NCBI GenBank assembly: GCA_023376005.1
Contig: CM042157.1
Span: 88,646,295-88,710,294 of the forward strand
DNA from: Doryteuthis pealeii
Lineage: Eukaryota > Mollusca > Cephalopoda > Myopsida > Loliginidae
DNA length: 64,000 nucleotides
Direction: 5' to 3'
The notes under the pieces are model-generated. The model searched no databases, was not told the DNA's origin, and saw only the letters and a program-made list of their open reading frames with translations. Positions 30,312 through 40,114 of this stretch are shown in pieces. Position 1 is the first letter of the stretch; the number at the start of each line of letters is the position of its first letter. Position numbers and translations under genes: made by a program.

Positions 30312-30545
30312 AAAACCTGGATGTGATAATTGCATTTCATATAGCGCTAATACCCTTGGGAAAGGTATGAATCCTACTCTTCCTCCAGCTATGGATAAAT
30401 AGCAGGGTAGACTGGTCTCTTTAACCTTGGCTAGGCAACCCGTCTAGGAGAAGGAAAACTCTAAATTCAAACCTGTTGAACTCTGCTTAAGAAATTGACC
30501 TTGTGTTACATTCTGCTCATGGCGGAGGGGTTGTTATATATATAT
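30312..30545 (+). mobile_element. SINE family S
   Basis: Starts just after the B box (CCTGGATGTGATAATTGC), then TAGCGCTAATACCCTTGGG, CCAGCTATGGATAAATAGC, CTAGGAGAAGGAAAACTC, AAGAAATTGACCTTGTG, TCATGGCGGAGGGGTTG and a TA tail. The tRNA-like head is truncated. Confidence 0.85.
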
Positions 30546-30559
30546 CTTGTAAAAATACA

Positions 30560-30837
30560 TCTATAAGATGATTGAGGGGGAAGTCATCAGCGTTGTTATT
30601 CCTTGGGATCATTGGAAATTTCTGGTTTTCAACAACGAATTTCCTCACCCAAGGGACCAATCGAGGTTGATCCAACCTCGACCCTTCCCCCTCAGCAACT
30701 GACCTCGCCTCCTGATGACCATAGATATAGTACTGGTCACCTGACCTCCAGCCAATGGCAATAGCGCTCTCTTAATTTATATCACAACCATTTTATTACT
30801 CGAGTTTGATCTTACTACCAGGATGAACGGTTGATGT
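30560..30837. other. unclassified segment with small palindrome
   Basis: Contains TCGAGGTTGATCCAACCTCG at about 30,661, a near-perfect short palindrome, in moderately GC-rich sequence. It also occurs in noisy form at 62,540-62,820. No domain or repeat class recognised. Confidence 0.4.
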
Positions 30838-31040
30838 GAGTTTTCCCCCTGTTTGTAGATTTTTTTTGTTTTTTTTTAAATTTTACCAATTTTTAAATTT
30901 CTATTTATTTTCCTTATTTACAAGAGAGGGGTTTTCCCTCTTTGTTGATTTTGTGTTTTTTAAATTTTTACTATTTTTAAATTCCTAATTATTTATTTAT
31001 TTATTTTTTCCTTATTTACAAGAGAGGGGTTTTCCCTTCC
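30838..31040 (+). repeat. direct repeat of about 95 bp, two units
   Basis: Two consecutive units, each with a TTTTCCC.CT..TTGT.GATTTT start, an AT-rich middle and TTTCCTTATTTACAAGAGAG at the end; a third partial start follows at 31,024. Confidence 0.75.
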
Positions 31041-31041
31041 C

Positions 31042-31083
<42 letters not shown>

Positions 31084-31205
31084 CATCATTGGCATGAACA
31101 GTGAAATCAATTCAGAAATTCTTCTTTTCAATGTAAACTTTGTATTTGAGGGAAGAGGAACTAGTTCGTCTTAATTGAGAGACATAAAACTATCGTTGGA
31201 ACCTG
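31042..31205 (-). repeat. (TA)n plus inverted copy of 19,862-20,015
   Basis: (TA)n at 31,044-31,081 then TTTCATCATTGGCATGAAC through TTGGAACCTGATCA, the reverse complement of the repeat at 19,862. Confidence 0.8.
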
Positions 31206-31325
31206 ATCATATAACAACCCATCTAGGAAAAGGAAAACTCTGAATTCAAACCTGTTGAACTCCGCTTAAGAAATTGACCTTGTGTCACATCCTGCTCGTT
31301 TGGAGGAATTGGTAAATATATATAT
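31205..31325 (+). mobile_element. SINE family S tail
   Basis: AAGGAAAACTCTGAATTC, AACTCCGCTTAAGAAATTG, TGTCACATCCTGCTCG, GGAGGAATTGGTAAATAT and TA tail. Confidence 0.8.
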
Positions 31326-31329
31326 ATAT

Positions 31330-32050
31330 TGCAAAGTTATAATTCAAATGGAAAAAAAAGGAAAATCCAAATAATCCAAATACAATAAGAAAGGAAGAAA
31401 GAAAGAAAGAAAAATCATCAATATATTTTTCTTTCTTTTTTTCTTGACGAGATCAAAATGAACAAGTTGCAATTTAATTGAAAAGAAAGATGCAAGCATT
31501 TGTTCATTTGTATATCTCCCGGGAAAACAAAAATGAATTCGAATCATTTCAGGTTTCCCAACATCAACACTAAATAAAAACTAAAAACATAGAATCCCTG
31601 ATTAGAGTTACTTTTAAGGCAAATTAGAGATTTCTCCATGATTTTTATAAAATTCTGTTTCTTTCTGTTGTACATTTAACGTGCCGCAAAGCAAATTAGA
31701 AATTCCATTAGAGAATAACAATCTAATTTATTAGAAATTATTCCTCATTTCAGAAACAGTTATATGCTCAGATAAATTAAAAACGCTGTTCGGATTTAGC
31801 TCGTTCAATTGAATTTGTTTATTTTTTAAAATCTCTGTAATTTTTTTCAATAAAAAATTTGAATTTCAAATTCATAACTTAGTTTTATAATCGTACAAAT
31901 GCCTCGTTATCTCGATCTTAATTTCAGGAGTACATTGTCCGATAAATTAATGTTTGAATATTCAAAAAATTATTTCAGATAGAAAGACAATTTGAATTAA
32001 TTTTTACAAATACATATGGCGTGATGTAATGGTAAGCAATCAAGGATAGA
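31330..32050. other. no gene seen
   Basis: AT-rich spacer with AAAG/GAAA simple runs at about 31,388-31,440. Confidence 0.5.
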
Positions 32051-32090
32051 TTAATAGATAGATAGATTGATAGATGGGTAGATAGATAGT

Positions 32091-32431
32091 TTGGTTTGGT
32101 TTGGTTTGTTTTACGGCATATCAACCTCAGTGGGTCACTTAATGCCGATAAAGTTTTGAAATAAATCAATTCTTAATGGATAATACAATTATTTTATAAA
32201 TACATTTTTCTATTTAACCCATAGATGGGACCTTAACAGGTACTACCATTCCGGGTCAGAGTGGACCAGGGAGCAATGGTGATGAAGGAGTGCTCCACAT
32301 TCCCCAAACCTCCAAAACTGGAACCTCACCATCAGATAGAGTTTAACGTCATTCCCAGGACATGTAGACCCGCAGCCACCGCCTTCTAGCACCCATATGA
32401 TAAAAAGGGGTTGGGGCTTGCCATAAGGGCA
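32091..32431 (-). repeat. family B repeat, minus strand
   Basis: GGTTTGGTTTGG tail first, then GGCATATCAACCTCAGTGGG, GGGACCTTAACAGGTACTACC, AGAGTTTAACGTCATTCCC, CGCCTTCTAGCACCCATATG and GGGGTTGGGGCTTGCCAT. Flanked on both sides by GATA-type repeats, so it probably inserted into a GATA array. Confidence 0.85.
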
Positions 32432-32433
32432 AT

Positions 32434-32653
32434 GTAGATAGATAGATAGGTAGATAGATAGGTATTAACATGCATGTCTCAACATTACTTAAGTACGCTC
32501 AAACATACGTTTCGCCCATTTGGTCAGGAAATATTTATATATATATATATTTGAACAAACTGGGATAAATAGATAGATAGATGGAAATATAGATAGATAT
32601 GTACTGACTGAGATAGATTGATAGATATAGATATATAGATATGAACAGACTGT

Positions 32654-32688
<35 letters not shown>

Positions 32689-32885
32689 GTGAACATACTG
32701 TGATAGATAGATATATAGATATGAACATACTGTGATAGATAGATATGAACAGACTACGATAGATAGATATATAAATATGAACGAGCTGTGATAGATAGAT
32801 AGATAGATAGATAGATGTGAACAGACTGTGATAGATAGATATGAACAGACTATGATAGATAGATATATAAATATGAACGAGCTGT

Positions 32886-32920
<35 letters not shown>

Positions 32921-32989
32921 GTGAACAGACTGTGATAGATAGATATGAACAGACTATGATAGATAGATATATAAATATGAACGAGCTGT

Positions 32990-33032
<43 letters not shown>

Positions 33033-33101
33033 GTGAACAGACTGTGATAGATAGATATGAACAGACTATGATAGATAGATATATAAATATGAACGAGCTG
33101 T

Positions 33102-33132
<31 letters not shown>

Positions 33133-33301
33133 GTGAACAGACTGTGATAGATAGATATGAACAGACTATGATAGATAGATATATAAATATGAACGAGCTG
33201 TGATAGATAGATAGATAGATAGATGTGAACATACGGTGATAGATAGATATATAGATATGAACATAGTATGATAGATAGATATATAAATATGAACGAGCTG
33301 T

Positions 33302-33332
<31 letters not shown>

Positions 33333-33440
33333 GTGAACATACTGTGATAGATAGAAAGATATATAGATATGAACGAGCTGTGATAGATAGACATGAACGA
33401 GCTGTGATATATAGATATGAACAAACTGTGTTAGATAAAT
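32434..33440. repeat. (GATA)n composite satellite
   Basis: GATAGATA runs alternate with GTGAACAGACTGT, GAACAGACTATGATAG and ATAAATATGAACGAGCTG blocks. The higher-order unit is about 90-110 bp and its GATA run length varies. Yields Tyr/Ile/Ser-rich false ORFs on the minus strand. Confidence 0.95.
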
Positions 33441-33717
33441 AATCTTTTAATAATTTTGATTTTCACTGAGTGCCACATACTTATGGCTATGTACTAAGCA
33501 TAATAAATAACTATGCACTATTGTACATATTATATCGATTGGCATCATACACTTTGTTTTATTTTTTATATTGATAAATGATTTAGCTACTGATATAAAA
33601 TCAGATATAGAAGTAATTGGTAATTTGCTTGAAGCATTGTTAAGTATGTTATAATATATTAATAATTTGAAAGCAATTACAATGCACATAAAAAATAAAA
33701 ACAAAAAGATGTTATTT

Positions 33718-33760
33718 TTGTCTTATCGATTTCAAAGTAGAACTTTATCTTCAGAGACGA
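33718..33760 (-). ncRNA. type I hammerhead ribozyme in the Penelope-like element 3' region
   Basis: Minus strand: stem I GTCT (plus 33,755-33,758), core CTGAAGA (plus 33,748-33,754), one extra T, stem II AAAGT/ACTTT with loop TCT, GAAA, stem III AT/AT with loop CG, cleavage base A, return AGAC (plus 33,720-33,723). Four perfect stem I pairs. It lies about 240 bp past the endonuclease frame, the location expected for a terminal-repeat hammerhead. Confidence 0.75.
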
Positions 33761-33995
33761 ATTCCAGAAATGGACGCGTTTTTTTTATGTCGTTATTTTT
33801 TTTTATGTTATAAACACGCGCCTCGTGGTGTTCTTTTTTTTAAACGCCACGCGGAAAGCCGTGATAGTCATTTAGCCGTTCATTCAATTTCAATTTTATT
33901 ATTTTCATCTATTTATATATTTACGTATTATTCATTTGATATATGTATAATGAAATGTACATACTATTTACTATATACTATGAGGAACGTGTATT

Positions 33996-34322
33996 TTAAT
34001 TAATTATGTATTCAGTGTTTAGCTCTAATCTATTGTTTATACTAGGACCTAATTTGGCTATTAATAAACTTTCTCTAATTCTGAGATTACCAACGTTGCG
34101 TATTATTGTCTCTATCTTAACGGGAAAAAAACTATTGTCTTTATTTTTGCATTTGATTAAATGTTTGTGGAATGAGGATGCACGTGTGTGGATATGTTCT
34201 TTGATTCTAATGTGGAGGGGTCTAATTGTACTTCCTATATAGAAATTAAGGCATTTGGAGCAAGTTAAACGGTAAACTGTATAGGTTTTGTGACATATGT
34301 TAGGGTCTTTTATTGCTTTCAA
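33996..34322 (-). pseudogene. GIY-YIG endonuclease domain of a Penelope-like element
   Basis: A 108-residue open frame opening on TTG (not a true start; the element is truncated there). C10, C21 and C24 form a likely zinc site. TVYRLTCSKC includes the GIY-equivalent TVY (15-17), and FYIGSTIRPLHIRIKEH carries YIG (28-30), R34 and H43. RESLLIAKLG supplies the catalytic glutamate (E84). This endonuclease nicks target DNA to prime reverse transcription. The domain looks complete and uninterrupted, but without the reverse transcriptase it is a relic. The homologous noisy copy at 59,080-59,400 is a mirror duplicate. Confidence 0.85.
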
Positions 34323-34622
34323 ATTATTGATATATTATCAGATATAGAACTATTTGCCGATGATGTTAAACTACGTTTCAGACTATTATCAAAAAGAATA
34401 ACACAAATAGTTCTCGATAAATTAGATTTTAACATAGAAAAATTTAAAATGTTAAAAATCGGATCCAAAAACATGAAGAATGAATATAGATTCAATAAAA
34501 GAGGGATGCTAAACTTGCAGATCACTTATTACAGAATAGCCAGTTCGATCTTTGCTGGATGCTCCAAACTTGAGACTATGTATCACATCCTAGCTGTGGC
34601 AAACCTACAACTAATTCATTAG
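34317..34622 (+). pseudogene. LINE reverse-transcriptase fragment
   Basis: An open frame with ELFADDVKLRFRLL, the FADD catalytic box of reverse transcriptase followed by the usual hydrophobic strand, then a LDKLDFNIEKFKMLKIGSKN block equivalent to the F..EK.K...IG motif of CR1/RTE-like LINEs. Only about 100 residues remain. It abuts the Penelope-like fragment head to head at about 34,320. Confidence 0.7.
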
Positions 34623-34859
34623 AATTTAAATCGACTTATTAAATCAGTGATTATAAAATACTTAAAAGTATCCAACCTCTGTTAAAATACCTCCAACCCA
34701 TCAAAGGTTTCTACATTTTATCCAGCTCTATTTTTTAAAACCAAATCAAATATAAGAGTCCTGAAAAGAAATGATTAATTAAATCATATGAATTGTTTAA
34801 TTCACATCGGAGAGGGAAAATAAGGAGAGAGGAGGACATTTCAAAGTATTTTTAATAAC
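34623..34859. other. no gene seen
   Basis: AT-rich sequence after the LINE fragment. Confidence 0.45.
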
Positions 34860-34990
34860 AAGAAAGAGCCCCTTTGGCTTGTATTCACAGATTTCCTTCT
34901 ATGTGAAATACAAACAGACGTGTCCAGGATTTGAACTCGTTTCACCGTGTCCACACCATACATGATTAATTATACGACCATCTCAGTAAA
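34860..34990 (-). mobile_element. tRNA-like SINE
   Basis: Minus strand: GAGATGGTCGTATAATTAAT (A-box side) and CGAGTTCAAATCCTGGAC (B box), then a body with GTATTTCACATAGAAGGAAA and CTGTGAATACAAGCC. Related to, but distinct from, family S after the B box. Confidence 0.6.
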
Positions 34991-34999
34991 ATTATTATT

Positions 35000-35168
35000 T
35001 AAACTGATCTCAGTCAGAGAGCCGAGACTCACAACAAACGTTGAAAACGTGTGAATGTTATAAAACAATAATTTACACTTTTTCTTGAAAGTACTCCCAA
35101 GTATATTGCCCTTCTTTATAAGGGGGATTATTCTAAATGTAACGTAGTAATATATTCATGGTACCAAA

Positions 35169-35214
<46 letters not shown>

Positions 35215-36237
35215 CGTTGTAATAGCGATATATGTTGTATAGCGGGTCTTGTCAACGTGCCTCCAAATTCTCGACACTAAAAAGGTGTTCGGCATGTGGC
35301 GGTCATCTTGTCGATAAAAAAAAGTACAACGCGAGAAATATATCGTCACAAGCTGCTTAGCTTTTATTTTCGGGCTCGTCTCGTGGGTTGTGTCGGAGAG
35401 GAGGAAAGACAGAGAGAAAGAGAGAGAGAGAGAGGACACTGTTAAATTACTGTAATCCCACACTAGGGACCACAGGCCCGTCCGTATCCTACGCTGTCGT
35501 AAATCAAAAAGAGGCCGGTATTTTTATTCGTCATTCCTCGTGACCATGTGACTTCCGGTTCCGGTCAAAACCCGAAACTTCCGGTTGGCTTTCAATTCTC
35601 CATCCAGGGGGTCACGCCCCGGTCAAATTCACGACAAACGGTTTTATGTTCATCACTTTTTTAAAAACCTTTATTCACTCTTATTTCTTCTTCCTCTCTT
35701 TTCTAATAGTAGTCCTTGCAAAACTCAGGACCTTCATCATCTCGCTACATAAAGCCCAAGCCGACAGGGCTTCTCTCAATATAGTTTGCTTTAGTCAAAT
35801 TGCCAATTTGGGGTTGACTTGTGTGCGTGGGGAAGGGGTTTGAAAGTTTCCTGTTGCTTTTATCAAGAAAATGATTCCCTTTGGTCTTTGATGTTTGATG
35901 TTGTGTGATGTTATCTCGATTGACACCCGTTTGTTGCTGTGAATGTCCGATACATCAGTCGAAATGCATGTTTCAGAGGGGTTTTTTTCTCCTTTCCTAA
36001 TACGTAAAATTTCTTCTTAGCACCTTTTTTTTTCTTTTCGCCTCCTTTGACTCTATGAGAGGTAATCAATCTTTCCTCTGACGGCACCTACATTACCAAC
36101 TATTTCCTTTATCTTCATCTTCTAGAAGAGCTTTGACATTCTACTTACATGCGGTTTTAACGGCTTCTATGAGGATTTTACAAGTGAGTTTCCGTAGTCA
36201 CCCAGCAGTTAAGTTATGCTTTATGCATATCCATTGG
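35000..36237. other. no gene seen; one (TA)n and one GA-rich tract
   Basis: (TA)n at 35,171-35,213 and GA-rich sequence at 35,396-35,435. 35,220-35,640 is moderately GC-rich (TTCCGGTTCCGGTC near 35,552) and could be a retroelement terminal region, but I find no paired end. Confidence 0.4.
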
Positions 36238-36905
36238 GGTAGGTCGATTTTTCACTTTTTTTTAAATATCACATTTTTAATCTATGCGAAAATTGCGTGT
36301 TATTGTGAATACTGATACCAGAAATGAGATATTTTACTTGCACCATTGTTTAAGGAAATAGCATCAAAGATCGTCTACTAAAATGCACTAAAATTCCTCG
36401 TTTTCGCAAAATTTTGCTAAGAAATTGGTTAGAAAATATACCGTTTTCAATATTTAAATCAGAAATGTTAATTCATTTTATAAAAATGAAACGAATGAAA
36501 TATTATAAATAGAATTCAAATTGAAAATGTGTCCCCTCCCCATCATCACCGACATCTCTAATATGCTGCTTTTTACATCCTTAATAAAGCTGTAACATAC
36601 GATATTTGATGCTATTTCTTCAAACAATGGTGCAAGTAAAAGATCTAATTTTTGGTATCAGTATTCAGTATACTAACACACAACGATCTTTGATGCTATT
36701 TCCTCAAACAATGGTGCAAGTAAAAGATCTAATTTTTGGTATCAGTATTCAGTATACTAACACACAACGATCTTTGATGCTATTTCCTCAAACAATGGTG
36801 CAAGTAAAAGATCTAATTTTTGGTATCAGTATTCAATATACTAACACACAACTGTCGCATAGATGGACAATTTGATATTTTAAAAAAGTGAAAAATCGAC
36901 CTACC
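36238..36905. mobile_element. foldback DNA element with 130-bp inverted ends
   Basis: The left end GGTAGGTCGATTTTTCAC at 36,238 and its complement ending at 36,905 continue as inverted repeats through CTATGCGA, TGAATACTGATACC, TTGCACCATTGTTT and ATAGCATCAAAGATCGT. No transposase. The right arm contains a tandem amplification. Confidence 0.8.
36600..36860 (+). repeat. 84-bp tandem repeat, three units
   Basis: Three near-identical units with TTTGATGCTATTTC.TCAAAC, AATGGTGCAAGTAAAAGATC, TTTTTGGTATCAGTATTCA and ACTAACACACAAC. The period is a multiple of three, so an 89-codon ORF reads through with 28-residue repeats; I do not regard it as coding. Confidence 0.9.
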
Positions 36906-36909
36906 ATAA

Positions 36910-37525
36910 TATACATACTCCTGGTATTTAAATCCGAGGCGCATAATGTTTTCAATTAGTTAAGGGAACAGACAATTCCAAACATTATTATAAGGTTACT
37001 ATTTGAAGAGAAGGATTAATATCATATTAAGAACCTTTGTATCAAGGTGACCGATACTCTTATCAACAACGGAGGCCATCTTGAAAGGCAAGAGACAAGC
37101 GAGATTAAAATTCATAATGTTTTGTTAGGACCGGTGCATTTCTTTTCCTTTTAATGCTGGATGGCATCAGAACATAAAATATCAAAAAAATGATTAAGAC
37201 ACTTGTAAAAATATTCATTGGCATTTCAGTCCCAGAAGACTATGATAAAGTTTTTTTATGTGCCCCTGAAGTTACAGCGCCTCCTGAGAATGTGAAGTCC
37301 GATGTTTGAAAAACATTCTCGACCAGAGATTTTGCATTTGAAGGCTGTCCCTGAAGATGTTGATGTTCCGGTGCTTTGTTGTCGCTGTTTTCTTCTGGGC
37401 CTCTTAGCTTCATGGTGTTGTGTCAGGGTGGCTTCTGACATGAACAGTCCTCTACGGAGATTCTGTCGCCACCGAAATAAAAAAATATTAGCTACACACG
37501 AAAAAAACTATTCAGAATCTATATC

Positions 37526-37540
<15 letters not shown>
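36910..37540. other. no gene seen
   Basis: Spacer. 37,256-37,480 has modest GC content with short ORFs on both strands but no recognisable domain. Confidence 0.45.
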
Positions 37541-37618
<78 letters not shown>

Positions 37619-37634
37619 CTCTCTCTCTCTCTAT

Positions 37635-37696
<62 letters not shown>

Positions 37697-37843
37697 CTAT
37701 ATATATATATATATATATATACATCTATATATCTCTCTCTATATATATATCTATATATATATATATATATATAATATATAATTGGGCCCAATTTTCGCCG
37801 AAATAAAATTTATTATGGGATTACTGTATTGAATTCTTCCTTC

Positions 37844-37897
<54 letters not shown>

Positions 37898-37902
37898 ATA
37901 TA

Positions 37903-37970
<68 letters not shown>
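37541..37970. repeat. (TCTG)n/(CT)n/(TA)n clusters, two blocks
   Basis: 37,526-37,775 alternates CT and TA runs; 37,850-37,968 is TA then a long CT run. Between them, 37,776-37,849 is unique. Confidence 0.95.
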
Positions 37971-37971
<1 letters not shown>

Positions 37972-38059
37972 AACTGTAATGGGAGAGTGATAGGATAATA
38001 CTTTTACATGATTTAAATTTTGTCACCCATTTTCAGTATATTCATATTTTTTATTTATA

Positions 38060-38480
38060 CAGGGTCAATTAGTTCAGTCGGTAGAGCATTGCCTACTAGC
38101 CGCAAGGTTCCGTGTTTGATGCCGGTCTTCGCCAACTCAGTGCACGTATAATACCCCATAGGTTGGGTAATCTGATCTTTACGGTAAAGCGCATGATTGC
38201 TGGCGGTTGGTGTAGCGCTTCGCCTCAACAAAACATTCCCCATAGACAAGCGCAAACAAACTGGGGATAGACTCCCTCGATGTTTGGCTGACACCGACAA
38301 TTGGCCACACTACATACTTTACTACTATTTTTGATTTCCCGATGGATGGGACCCCAACAGGTACTACCACTCCGAGTCAGAGTGGATCTGGGAGTAATGG
38401 CGATGAAGGAATACTCTACACTCTCCAGAGCTGAAAATTCACCATTACATGCAATTTAACGTCATACCCAGGACACTAAT
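38060..38480 (+). mobile_element. tRNA-Lys-like SINE with the family B central domain
   Basis: The head AGTTCAGTCGGTAGAGCATT (A box) and GGTTCCGTGTTTGATGCC (B box) resembles a lysine tRNA. From 38,335 the body reads GATGGGACCCCAACAGGTAC, GAGTCAGAGTGGATCTGGGA, AATGGCGATGAAGGA and TTTAACGTCATACCCAGGAC, the same block as in family B at 32,225-32,365. Confidence 0.75.
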
Positions 38481-38719
38481 ATAATAGGCAACGAAAAATT
38501 AAGACATTCTTTCTTTTTTCTTTTTTTTTTAATTCAAGGAATCAAAAAGATTACGCAAGAAAGATACATATTTGATTAAAATGGATTATAAATGAACTGT
38601 GTATGTTTATCAATGTGTATTTCATTTATAGTCAAAATCAATAATACATTGAATAAATCTTATTTAGTAACGATGTCTCTATGAAAATCTGAGTTAGATT
38701 TTCCCTCAAAACAGCTCAT
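38481..38719. other. no gene seen
   Basis: AT-rich spacer. Confidence 0.45.
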
Positions 38720-39270
38720 GTTATTAAGGTATTTGCCTCTCACCCCACTTATGAGGGCGTGACACAAAGACATTTTTATCTGGGCCCACCCACAAGTCGA
38801 AGCTCATGGGTGGTAGTCACAAAAAATGCGTCGATCCCGTCGGCATTCCCCCTCGAGTGGGGCGCGTCAGGTGCCGGGCAATAAACCCAGCCCTGCCCCT
38901 TTAAATCGAGAGGACAGGTGTTGCCTGGGGGGATAGCCCCATGGGATCGACGCTATTAATTTCATTAATAGATACAGGCCCCAAAAGGCCCGTGCTATTA
39001 GGGTATTTGCCTCTCACCCCACTTATGAGGGCGTGACACAAAGACATTTTTATGTGGCCCTATCCACAAGTCGAAGCTCATAGGTGGTAGACAAAAAATG
39101 CGTCGATACCGTCGGAATTTCCGCTCGAGGAGGCGCCTCATGCACTGCGAAATAAACCCAGCCCTGCCCATTTAAATAAAGGGGGAAGGTGTTGCCTTGG
39201 GGGATAGCCCCCTGGGATCAACGCTGTTAATTTACATTATCAAGCACAGGCCCCGATGAGCCCATGTTAT
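38720..39270 (-). repeat. GC-rich family C, tandem pair of about 270-bp units
   Basis: Both units begin TATTA.GGTATTTGCCTCTC and run through ACTTATGAGGGCGTGACAC, CCACAAGTCGAAGCTCAT, ATGCGTCGAT.CCGTCGG, AATAAACCCAGCCCTGCCC and GTGTTGCCT.GGGGGATAGC to CAGGCCCC. The second starts at about 38,992. Reverse orientation relative to 29,700-30,010. Confidence 0.85.
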
Positions 39271-39279
39271 TAGTGTGTT

Positions 39280-39595
39280 TAAAATCCTGCAATGTGTCAT
39301 ATATCACAAATAAATAAAGGTTTACATAATATATGGTGTGATTAATTTGCATACAGTTTTTAACAAAACCGGGTTTAATAAATAATTACTTGTTTTTATT
39401 GATACATGATTTTATATAGAAACCAATTAGAATATACTTAAAAGTAGTGTAATCTTTTTATATGCATTCTCATGCAATTTTATTAGTCATTCTAATTCAA
39501 TATATTTAATTACATTAAAACTTAAATACTTAAATTAATCTCAAAGTATTAAAAAAATAAAAATTGTTAAATATTCTTTTAAATGAACTATACAA
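39280..39595. other. no gene seen
   Basis: AT-rich spacer. Confidence 0.45.
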
Positions 39596-39720
39596 ATGAA
39601 TATTTATATAAAAAATGTTGTTCTGGTTCCAACGGGAGAAAATTCAATATTTTATAAAAAAGAAGGTCCGCAACATGTATTATGTTCTCAGAAAAAAATT
39701 GTTTATTCTTTTTATCTTAC

Positions 39721-39764
39721 ATATGCGACACGTGTTTCTGATCTGTTGTCTTCTTCAGGCATTG
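39721..39764 (-). ncRNA. type I hammerhead-like ribozyme, family 6
   Basis: Minus strand: stem I ATGC (plus 39,759-39,762), core CTGAAGA (plus 39,752-39,758), a weak stem II (GA/TC only), GAAA, stem III ACA/TGT with loop CG, C as cleavage base in a GTC triplet, return GCAT (plus 39,723-39,726). Stem I, stem III and core are good; the poor stem II makes activity doubtful. The noisy mirror copy is at 53,578-53,621. Confidence 0.5.
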
Positions 39765-39789
39765 AGTTGTTATTTTGGCGGAAGGAGCA

Positions 39790-40114
39790 TATTCTTGCTA
39801 GTATAATCAAAATGGATTGCAGATATTTTTAATAACACCTGTTCGAAACCGCCATCATGAGCAACTGACGTCATCAGTGTATTCCAATATGGCATACGGT
39901 AGACATGAGAGATTTTTAGTTGTGTGTCTTGAAGGAATAATTTTCATAGAAGTCTTTAATGGCAAGTGATAAAAGTTGTCACACAGGAAAGGATTTTATT
40001 CCGTTTTGCCACCGTGAGTCAATGAAACAAGCATTGAAGTATTTGCTATTTGGCCTAGAATATATTGGTTGTCTTGGATCTGAAAATGTGGAGTCGTTTT
40101 AAACACCACACTTA
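39790..40114. other. left flank of the 40-bp minisatellite
   Basis: Unique-looking sequence (GAGCAACTGACGTCATCAGT, GGCAAAACGG-type complements). Its reverse complement flanks the inverted minisatellite at 53,223 onward. Confidence 0.6.

Larger units (their letters stand above)
33560..34322 (-). mobile_element. Penelope-like element, 5'-truncated 3' part
   Basis: Minus strand: a GIY-YIG endonuclease frame (34,322 to 33,996), a 3' region, a hammerhead (33,760-33,718), then GTGCATTGTAATTGC and TTTCAAATTATTAATA. Penelope-like elements are the retroelements that pair a reverse transcriptase with a GIY-YIG endonuclease and are known to carry hammerheads in their terminal repeats. The reverse transcriptase is cut off at 34,322, where a plus-strand LINE fragment begins. 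Confidence 0.8.

Noticed and set aside
34860..34990. Functional tRNA gene
   Set aside because: The boxes are present but the arms do not pair as a cloverleaf, and the sequence runs on into a SINE body.
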